Origin: an uncultured Clostridium sp.
GTDB lineage: Bacteria; Bacillota_A; Clostridia; TANB77; CAG-508
Length of the DNA: 28,810 bases
Assembly: GCA_947382445.1 (NCBI GenBank)
Contig: CANCZH010000015.1
Coordinates: 1-28,810, forward strand
Reading direction: 5' to 3'
The notes under the pieces are model-generated. The model searched no databases and was not told where the DNA came from. It saw only the letters and a list, made by a program, of their open reading frames with translations. Both the position numbers and the translations under genes were made by a program. This document shows, piece after piece, positions 18,165-25,300 of this stretch (positions are counted from its first letter, which is position 1; each line of letters opens with the position of its first letter).

Positions 18165-18672
18165 ACTTACATATTATTGTAGATAAAAACATACCAAGAA
18201 AATTTCCTAAAATTGCAACTAAAATCAATTTTTTAGAAATTTTCTTTTTTATTGCACCAGTATAAATTGCTATTGTATATAGAGTAGTTTCAGTAGCGCC
18301 AAGTATTGTAGATGAAATTAGTCCTAAAATAGAATCAACTCCATGTGCTTTCATTATATCTGTTGCAATTACTAAACTTGAGCTTCCTGAAATAGGCTTT
18401 AGAAAAATCAAACTAGTTAATTCTTTAGGTATACAAATAAATTCTAAAACATCACCTAAAATGTCAGACAAAAAATTAATAACTCCTGATGCCCTTAACA
18501 TATTCACAGATAAAAACAAAGCAAGTAGAACAGGAAATAAATTCAAAACTGTTTTTAATCCTTCATTAACTCCTTCTGAAAATATATCAAAAGCTTTCTT
18601 CTTTTCAAATAAACATTCACATAATATAAACAAAATTAAAAATGGTATAATCAAATTTTCAAATATACTCAT
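18154..18672 (-). CDS. spmB: Spore maturation protein B
   Basis: SpmB, a Gate-domain (nucleoside-recognition type) membrane protein that works with SpmA in the dehydration of the spore core. About 172 residues with four to five hydrophobic segments; typical motifs are KTVLNLFPVLLALFLSVNMLRASG, PISGSSSL and LGATETTLYTIAIYTGA. The start ATG at 18672 is chosen since AAGAAGG lies 9 bases upstream; an ATG at 18678 is in the same frame. The start lies within the last codons of spmA, so the two are translationally coupled. Confidence 0.92.
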   Translation of the reverse strand: MSIFENLIIPFLILFILCECLFEKKKAFDIFSEGVNEGLKTVLNLFPVLLALFLSVNMLRASGVINFLSDILGDVLEFICIPKELTSLIFLKPISGSSSLVIATDIMKAHGVDSILGLISSTILGATETTLYTIAIYTGAIKKKISKKLILVAILGNFLGMFLSTIICKFIF

Positions 18673-19243
18673 GATCATTTTCCTTCTTAAATATTTTTGA
18701 ACCAATAATCATAATGGCAAAAAAAGTCACTATACTTACAATCCATACAGGAATAATAATACTTCCTGACTTTTCTGAACCCAAAGAGGCTCTAACACTA
18801 ATAATAGTTGTTGGAATAATCTGAATTGAAAGTGTATTCATCAAAACAAACATATTCATTCCATAAGACATACCTTTTTTAGGATTATTCTTTTCCATTT
18901 TTTTCATTGCTTCTATACCTATTGGTGTAGCTGCATTTCCTATTCCCATCATATTAGAAACCATGTTTAAAGATATTAATTCTTTAGATTCTTCTCGTTC
19001 TGTACCAAAAAACTTTTCAATAAAAGGTTTTAAAACTTTTTGAATCTTACCTAATATCTTAGTATTTTTTAAAATATTTATCATACCACTCCAAAAACAC
19101 ATTACACCTAGAAAACTCATTCCCATATTAATTGTATCTTCAAAACTAACAAAAATAGAATTATTAACTTCATCAATTCTTCCATTAAAAAATCCAAAAA
19201 TCACTGATATAATAACCATTACGGGCCAGATTTTATTTAACAT
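18659..19243 (-). CDS. spmA: Spore maturation protein A
   Basis: SpmA, 194 residues with about five membrane segments, partner of SpmB. Family motifs are GMSFLGVMCFWSGMINI, LNMVSNMMGIGNAATPIGIEAMKKM and MFVLMNTLSIQIIPTTIISVRASLGS. An AGGTGATG ribosome binding site lies before the ATG. It is divergent from the abrB-type gene and overlaps spmB. In Bacillus spmAB is a mother-cell sigma-E operon; I could not recognise a sigma-E promoter with confidence in 19244-19297. Confidence 0.93.
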   Translation of the reverse strand: MLNKIWPVMVIISVIFGFFNGRIDEVNNSIFVSFEDTINMGMSFLGVMCFWSGMINILKNTKILGKIQKVLKPFIEKFFGTEREESKELISLNMVSNMMGIGNAATPIGIEAMKKMEKNNPKKGMSYGMNMFVLMNTLSIQIIPTTIISVRASLGSEKSGSIIIPVWIVSIVTFFAIMIIGSKIFKKENDHEYI

Positions 19244-19297
19244 ATCTCATCACCTACATTCAAATTATTCAAAAAAAACAAAAATATTCTAAAAATG

Positions 19298-19326
19298 TTG
19301 TTTTTTTCCAAATTTTATGTTATTAT
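19298..19326 (+). promoter_or_regulatory. Promoter of the abrB-type gene
   Basis: TTGTTT at 19298-19303 and TATTAT at 19321-19326 have a 17-bp spacer. A strong GGAGGTGAT ribosome binding site (19362-19370) follows before the ATG at 19375. Confidence 0.55.
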
Positions 19327-19374
19327 GATTATGGAGTTGGTAAAACAATATTTTCTATTATGGAGGTGATTTGG

Positions 19375-19626
19375 ATGAAACTTTCAACTGGAATTGTTAG
19401 ACGTGTTGATGAACTAGGTAGAGTTGTTATACCAAAGGAAATGAGAAAAGCTCTTGATATTGATCAAAGAGACCCAATAGAAATATCTATTGAAGGTTCA
19501 AGTATTATTTTAAACAAATATGAAAATAGATGTGTATTCTGCGGGGCAGTTAAGCCATCTATCAAATATAATGGTAAACTAGTTTGCACAAAATGTTTAA
19601 AAGAAATAAATAGCATCAACAAATGA
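19375..19626 (+). CDS. abrB: AbrB-family transition-state regulator with a CxxC pair
   Basis: An 83-residue DNA-binding protein with the AbrB/SpoVT swapped-hairpin N-terminus MKLSTGIVRRVDELGRVVIP. AbrB represses stationary-phase and sporulation genes during growth. The C-terminus differs from Bacillus AbrB: Cys53-x2-Cys56 and Cys71-x2-Cys74 (CVFCG and CTKC) suggest a small zinc ribbon, a form seen in clostridial paralogues. The start at 19375 is chosen for the GGAGGTGAT site five bases before; an upstream in-frame ATG at 19360 precedes that site. GCG GGG in the CGAV segment includes an out-of-frame CGG only. It faces rsmI across a shared terminator. Confidence 0.88.
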   Translation: MKLSTGIVRRVDELGRVVIPKEMRKALDIDQRDPIEISIEGSSIILNKYENRCVFCGAVKPSIKYNGKLVCTKCLKEINSINK

Positions 19627-19651
19627 TTTAACAAACACGCGAATGAACAAA

Positions 19652-19681
19652 AAAAAATTCCCAAAAAGTTGGGAATTTTTT
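19652..19681. terminator. Bidirectional terminator between abrB and rsmI
   Basis: A perfect 13-bp stem, 19652-19664 with 19669-19681 (core TTCCCAA/TTGGGAA), with a 4-nt loop and A/T tails on both sides. Its right edge touches the rsmI stop codon. Confidence 0.9.
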
Positions 19682-20505
19682 CATATAAATTTTTTATATA
19701 TTTCATTTTTATTAACGCCCCTATCTTTAGCAATTCTTTTTATTATCTCTTTTTTATCTAATCCTTGTCTTTCATATAATGAATAATGCTCTTCAAGTGT
19801 TAAACTATTTCTATTCTCCTTTTCTATATCCATCTCAGATTTGCTAGCACCTTGAACAATAATAACCATTTCTCCTCTTTCTTCAATTTTTTCTAAAACA
19901 TTAGAAATATTGCCTCTTATAAATTCTTCATGAATTTTAGTTAATTCTCTAGCAATTGAAATTTCTCTATCACCTAAAATTTCTTTCATACATTCAAGTG
20001 TATCAATTATTTTGTGTGGAGCTTCATAAAATATCAATGTTCTAGTTTCATTTCGTAACAATTCTAGTTTATCTTTTTTTTCTTTTCTCTTAGCAGATAA
20101 AAAGCCAACAAAAACAAATTCATGTGTATCAAATCCAGAACAAATTAAAGAATTAATTGCTGCACATGCACCTGGAATTGGAACAATATCAATATTTTCC
20201 GCTATTGCCATTTTTATTACTTCTTCACCAGGATCCGAAATTCCTGGTGTACCAGCATCAGAAACAACTGCAACATTCTTTCCTTCTTTGATTCTATCAA
20301 TAATTAATTTAGATTTTACTTTTTCAGTTTCTTTATAATAACTAATTAATGGTTTAGAAATATTCAAATGATTTAATAATTTCAAAGTATGTCTAGTGTC
20401 TTCAGCAGCAATTAAATCAGCTTCATTTAATACTTTAACAGCTCTATATGTTATATCATCAAGATTTCCAATTGGAGTTGCTACAATAAATAATTTTCCA
20501 TACAT
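19681..20505 (-). CDS. rsmI: 16S rRNA (cytidine-2'-O)-methyltransferase RsmI
   Basis: RsmI methylates the 2'-O of C1402 in 16S rRNA, at the decoding centre, with SAM. Family motifs are VATPIGNLDDITYRAV, AAEDTRHTLKLL, VSDAGTPGISDPG, PIPGACAAINSL, GFLSAKRKEKK and FYEAPHKIIDTL. 274 residues, a normal length. It follows the TrmN6-like gene by 18 bp, as in the Bacillus yabB-yazA-yabC(rsmI)-abrB region. Since it modifies the ribosomal P site region and affects decoding fidelity, its presence beside a frameshifted gene is notable but proves nothing. Confidence 0.95.
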   Translation of the reverse strand: MYGKLFIVATPIGNLDDITYRAVKVLNEADLIAAEDTRHTLKLLNHLNISKPLISYYKETEKVKSKLIIDRIKEGKNVAVVSDAGTPGISDPGEEVIKMAIAENIDIVPIPGACAAINSLICSGFDTHEFVFVGFLSAKRKEKKDKLELLRNETRTLIFYEAPHKIIDTLECMKEILGDREISIARELTKIHEEFIRGNISNVLEKIEERGEMVIIVQGASKSEMDIEKENRNSLTLEEHYSLYERQGLDKKEIIKRIAKDRGVNKNEIYKKFI

Positions 20506-20523
20506 ATTAGTAAATTTCTCCTT

Positions 20524-21277
20524 TTAAGTTCTATTTTTATTATATATTTTATAAATTTCATCAGTATATTCATTATTTTCATCATAAACAATTAAAGGTT
20601 CTAGCACTTTTAAATATACTTTTCCACATTTTACACCTTTTACTAAAATTAAATTAGCTTCATCGCAAGCATGTGGATAAACAAATCTAATTTCCTTAGG
20701 TTCTATCTTATTTTCTCTCATTAAATAACAAATATCAATTAATCTTTCTGGTCTATGTACCATATAAAAAGTACCATTATCCTTTAAGATTTTTGAAGCT
20801 TCATATATAAGATTTTCTAATTTGCATTTAACTTCATGTCTTGAAATCAACTTTTTATCATTCTGATTAACTACACCTGTATTTACTTTTTTATATGGCG
20901 GATTAGAAACTACAAAATCAAACTTCTTATTCCATTTTCTCTTTGAAAGTCCAACAATATCTTCATTTTCAATATCTATCTTGTCATTTAGACTATTCAT
21001 TAATACACTTCTTTTTGCCATTTCTGACATCTCTTCTTGAATTTCAAATCCATAAATTTTTTCAATATTATCATTTTTAGCTGCAATTAATATACTAATT
21101 ATTCCGAGTTCCAGTTCCTAAGTCAGCAATAATATTATTTTTTCCCGAAATCTTCGCAAAATCTGATAAAATAACACTATCCATTCCAAAACAAAAACCA
21201 TCATTTTTTTGAATAATTTTTAATCCTTTATACTCTAAGTCATCAACTCTTTCGTCATCATTTATAGTAACATCCAT
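20524..21277 (-). CDS. TrmN6/YabB-like tRNA m6A methyltransferase, +1 frameshift at CGG
   Basis: A class I SAM-dependent methyltransferase of the TrmN6/YabB group, which methylates adenine 37 of a tRNA. The first frame holds KNDGFCFGMDSVILSDF and the start of motif I, ADLGTGT, then CGG AAT AAT TAG. The +1 frame continues GIISILIAAKND and later EEMSEMAKRS, the catalytic FVVSNPPY and FYMVHRPERL. The restored motif I, DLGTGTGIIS, is exact for the family; the shift thus sits inside the SAM-binding loop. About 250 residues once joined. The ATG at 21277 is preferred over GTG at 21289 because AAGGTGA lies 8 bases before it. It precedes rsmI in the same orientation, a conserved neighbourhood. Confidence 0.9.
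21104..21106 (-). other. Candidate +1 frameshift site in the TrmN6-like gene (ACT-C-GGA)
   Basis: The zero-frame reads GGA ACT CGG AAT AAT TAG; the productive reading is GGA ACT (C) GGA ATA ATT AGT. The glycine made from GGA is the last Gly of the SAM-binding DLGTGTG loop, so the point of shift is fixed to the base. The preceding ACT-C-GGA is the same as in murA. Confidence 0.82.
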
Positions 21278-21349
21278 ATAATCAATCACCTTAAATTTAT
21301 TTTTTGCATATTATATAATAAAATATTAAAACATGCAAAAGGTGATATT

Positions 21350-21496
21350 ATGGAAAAAAATAAAAAATGTAAAAATAAATTTATAGAAAATACAATTTGT
21401 TCTTTATATGAAGCTGAAGATTTTCTTTGTAAATATAATACATTTACGGATATTCTAAAAATAATAAAAATAGCAAAAAGACAAAAAAATAAATAA
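21350..21496 (+). CDS. Small 48-residue basic protein, unknown
   Basis: A short ORF, MEKNKKCKNK to KRQKNK, with a good AAAGGTGAT ribosome binding site six bases before its ATG. It is basic at both ends, with a Glu/Asp-bearing middle (LYEAEDFLCKYN) and three Cys. A TATAAT-like sequence lies at about 21313-21320. It is divergent from the TrmN6-like gene and ends 26 bp before copy 2 of the structured element. I know no family for it; it may be real on the strength of its ribosome binding site and position. Confidence 0.5.
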   Translation: MEKNKKCKNKFIENTICSLYEAEDFLCKYNTFTDILKIIKIAKRQKNK

Positions 21497-21522
21497 TATT
21501 ATTTATGCGAGTAATAAATAAC

Positions 21523-21660
21523 AAAAACTTAGATAAAACTTTTGTGTTCCTTGCTGTCAGTCTCATAGAGGCTGTTAAAAACAGAATTAAAAATTCTGTT
21601 TTACATCCTCTAATTCGCTTCCAAACTGCGCGTCACATCAAAATTTTTATCTAAGTTTTT
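21523..21660. repeat. Conserved structured element, copy 2
   Basis: Conserved blocks at 21546-21569 and 21609-21636 (see copy 1) surround a hairpin made by AGAGG (21567-21571) with CCTCT (21607-21611) and an 11-bp stem, 21578-21588 with 21592-21602. Outside, a perfect 16-bp stem pairs 21523-21538 with 21645-21660. The outer and inner stems have other sequences than in copy 1, yet pair. It lies between a small ORF and the convergent GerM-domain gene, again at a site where two transcripts meet. Confidence 0.75.
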
Positions 21661-21689
21661 GCCACCACCATCTAGTTACTCTCTTAATT

Positions 21690-22190
21690 CTAAATTTTCT
21701 CACCATCTATTAAAAAACTAACTGAAGAAATTTCTTTTAATTCTAAGAAGGTACTAACTATTGAATCCATAATTTTAATTTGTTCTTCTGATTTAACATC
21801 ACGTTCACCAATAAACTCTTTACTTAAATCAATTATTAAATTCTCATTTTCTAAAGAAATTTTATTTACTTTTGTACCATCAGGAATAGTTTTACCCATA
21901 TTTCCAGTTTGAGGTCCCTCTAATAATAAATTCATAATTTTTTCATATGGTTCCTCCATAATTTCTTTCACATCAATCTGTCTAACCTCTGGCACAATTC
22001 CATTTGTAGATGGATCTAAAAAATATAAAGTAAGCAATGTTGTTCTATTTTGTGCATTACTTATTTCTTCTTGTGGAACATATTCTGTAATATCTGTTTC
22101 AACTTCAACATTATTCGTGTTTTTAAAAACAGCATAAATAATAACTAAAATAAAAACTAAGATTACTAGACAATATACAATTTTTTTCAT
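21690..22190 (-). CDS. GerM-domain membrane-anchored protein
   Basis: A 166-residue protein with one N-terminal membrane segment (KKIVYCLVILVFILVIIYAVF) and one GerMN domain: TLYFLDPSTNGIVPEVRQID, then LLEGPQTGNMGKTIPDGTKVNKI and LIIDLSKEFIG. GerM of Bacillus, which has two such domains, links germination and sporulation by helping SpoIIQ-SpoIIIAH channel assembly. This shorter single-domain form is common in clostridia, and its exact role is unknown. AGGAGG lies before the ATG at 22190. It is divergent from the activase gene. Confidence 0.85.
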   Translation of the reverse strand: MKKIVYCLVILVFILVIIYAVFKNTNNVEVETDITEYVPQEEISNAQNRTTLLTLYFLDPSTNGIVPEVRQIDVKEIMEEPYEKIMNLLLEGPQTGNMGKTIPDGTKVNKISLENENLIIDLSKEFIGERDVKSEEQIKIMDSIVSTFLELKEISSVSFLIDGEKI

Positions 22191-22279
22191 ATAAAATCCT
22201 CCTTTAAGACATTCTATTTTTTAAAATAAAAAATATGCCACATATCAATTATTTCTAACATTTTGGAAAGATTTGTACA

Positions 22280-22308
22280 TTGACAAATAAGCTCTTTCGT
22301 TATAAGAT
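22280..22308 (+). promoter_or_regulatory. Sigma-A promoter of the activase gene
   Basis: TTGACA at 22280-22285 (perfect consensus) and TAAGAT at 22303-22308 have a 17-bp spacer, giving an RNA start near 22315. This rules out translation from an in-frame TTG at 22280 and supports the ATG at 22340. Confidence 0.75.
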
Positions 22309-22339
22309 ACCATTGGATTATTTGGAGAGGAGAATTCAT

Positions 22340-25300
22340 ATGTCAGAATTATTACACGTAGGTTTAGATGTAGGATCTACAACAGTAAAAATAGTAGTAA
22401 TGAATGAAAAAATAGAAACAATATATACAAATTATACAAGACATTTTTCAGATACGAAAAATACTATATGTAATGTACTAAATAAATTATCTGAGGATTA
22501 TCCAAATGCAAAATTTACAATGGCTTTAACAGGTTCAGGAGCAATGTCAGCAGCAAAGTTCTTAGGATTGCCTTTCATACAAGAAGTTATTTCTTGCAAA
22601 AGAGCTGTTGAAAAATACTTACCAGAAACTGATGTTGTAATTGAACTTGGCGGAGAAGATGCTAAAATAATATATTTTGATAAATTTATTGAACAAAGAA
22701 TGAATGGTACATGTGCAGGAGGTACAGGAGCATTTTTAGATCAAATGGCATCATTATTAAATACAGATACAGCTGGATTGAATGAACTTTCAAAAGGTCA
22801 TAAAGTAATATATCCAATTGCTTCTAGATGTGGTGTATTTGCAAAAACAGACATTCAACCTTTATTAAATGAAGGTTCTAGAAAAGAAGATATAGCAGCA
22901 TCTATTTTTCAAGCAGTTGTTAATCAAACTATAAGTGGACTAGCTTGTGGTAGACCAATTAGAGGAAAAGTTGCTTTCTTAGGAGGTCCATTAAGTTACT
23001 TACCTGAACTTAGAAACCGTTTCATAGAAACACTTGAATTAAAAGATGATGAAATATTAATACCTGATGAAGCACACCTTTTAGTTGCAAAAGGAGCTGC
23101 ATTAGATTCCTTAAATTCAGAAGTATTCACAAATAAAGAATTACAAGAAAAAATTCAAAATTTGAAGGATTCAAGAGATACAACAACAAAACCTATTGAA
23201 CCCTTATTTAATAATGAAAATGAATATAAGGAATTTAAAGAAAGACATGATAAAGCAAAAGTTGAAACAGTAGATTTAGAAAGTTATAAAGGTGACTGTT
23301 TCGTGGGTATAGATGCAGGTTCAACAACAACAAAACTTGTATTAATAGATAATGAAAATCACCTATTATATTCAGATTATGGTAGCAATGAAGGAAACCC
23401 ATTAAAAAGTGTTATTAAAATGCTTAAAAAAATGTACGAGAAATTACCTCAAAATGCTACAATACGTTTTGCGGGAGTAACTGGATATGGTGAAAAATTA
23501 ATTCAAACTGCACTAAATGTTGATTTAAATGAAATAGAAACAATTGCACATTATACAGCAGCAAAACAATTTATGCCAAATGTTACAAGTATTATAGACA
23601 TTGGTGGACAAGATATGAAATACATAAAAATGAAAGGTGACGTAATAGACAATATCATGCTAAACGAAGCTTGTTCATCTGGATGTGGTTCATTTATAGA
23701 AACATTTGCAAAAAGCTTAGGATTATCAATTCAGGAATTCGTACAAGCAGCAATAGAATCAAAAGGCCCAGTAGACCTTGGTTCTAGATGTACAGTTTTT
23801 ATGAATTCAAAAATAAAACAAGCTCAAAAAGAAGGATACAGCGTTGGAGATATATCAGCAGGCCTTTCATATTCAGTAGTAAAAAATGCTATTCAAAAAG
23901 TTATGAAAGTACGCGATATGAGTACATTAGGAGATAACATCGTAGTTCAAGGTGGAACATTCTATAATGATGCTGTTTTACGTAGCTTTGAAAAAATAGT
24001 TGGTAAAAATGTAATAAGACCAAATATATCAGGATTAATGGGAGCATATGGTGTAGCATTGCTTGCAAAAGAACAATATGGTGCAAACCTTGATATGGAA
24101 TATACATCTAGTTTATTAAAAACAGATGAATTAGATAAATTAGATATAAAAACAACACAAGTTCGTTGTGGAAGATGTGAAAATAATTGTTTATTAACAA
24201 TAAATAAATTTAATAATGGCAAGTCTTTCATCTCTGGAAATCGCTGTGAAAAAGGAAGTGGCGGAATTACAGAAACAAAAGACCTACCAAATATGTACAA
24301 ATATAAATTTGAAAGATTATTTGGATATACACCTTTATCTGAAGAAGAAGCAACACGTGGAACAATTGGTATACCAAGAGTTTTAAACATGTATGAAGAT
24401 TACCCATTTTGGTTCACTTTCTTAACTAACTTAGGGTTTAGAGTAATTCTATCTGAAAAAAGTACTAGAAAAACATATGAAAAAGGAATGGAATCAATGC
24501 CATCTGAATCAGTATGTTATCCAGCAAAACTTTCACATGGACATATAATGAGCTTAATAGAGCAAGGTATTAAAACAATATTCTATCCTTGTATACCATA
24601 TTCAAGAAAAGAATATCAAAAAGCAGACAATCATTATAACTGCCCAATTGTTATTTCTTACCCTGAAGTATTAAAAAACAACGTAGAAGAATTAAAATCA
24701 GATGATATAAAATTCATAAATACATTCTTACCTTTTGATAGCAAACACTTAGCAGAAGTAATGCTTGAAAAAGAAGAATTTAAAGAATATAACTTTACTA
24801 AAAAAGAATTGTTAGAAGCTGCAAACAAAGCTGAACAAGAATATCAAAACTATAAAAACGACGTAGATAAAAAAGGTACAAAAATCATGGAATACATGGA
24901 AAAGAATGACTTAAGAGGAATTGTTTTAGCAGGAAGACCATATCATGTAGACCCTGAAATTAACCATGGAATTGACACATTAATTACAAGTTTAGGATTA
25001 TGTGTATTATCTGAAGACAGTGTAAGCAAAAAAGCTGAAGCTAAAAGACCAATAAGAGTTGTAGACCAATGGGTATTTCATGCAAGACTTTATGCAGCAG
25101 CAGAATACACAGGAAAACATGATAACCTAGAACTTATACAATTAAACTCATTTGGTTGTGGAGTTGATGCCGTAACAACAGACCAAGTTGAAGAAATACT
25201 AAAAAGCTATGATAATATGTACACACTAATAAAAATAGATGAAGTAAACAACTTAGGAGCAGTAAGAATTCGTATTCGTTCACTTTTAGCAAGTATGAAT

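Noticed and set aside
5457..21106. Homopolymer or long-read sequencing errors as cause of the five breaks
   Set aside because: The extra base is not in a homopolymer in spoIIR, murA and the TrmN6-like gene, and always forms CGG in the zero-frame. The many long A and T runs in coding regions of this window show no breaks. A systematic caller error at CGG is not fully excluded without reads.
5457..21106. CGG reassigned to another amino acid
   Set aside because: Reassignment would keep the frame. Here the downstream family sequence is in +1 in every case, so a shift is required.
22280..22339. Longer N-terminus of the activase from position 22280
   Set aside because: A consensus promoter (TTGACA, 17 bp, TAAGAT) covers this stretch and AGGAG precedes the ATG at 22340; the extra residues do not resemble the family.
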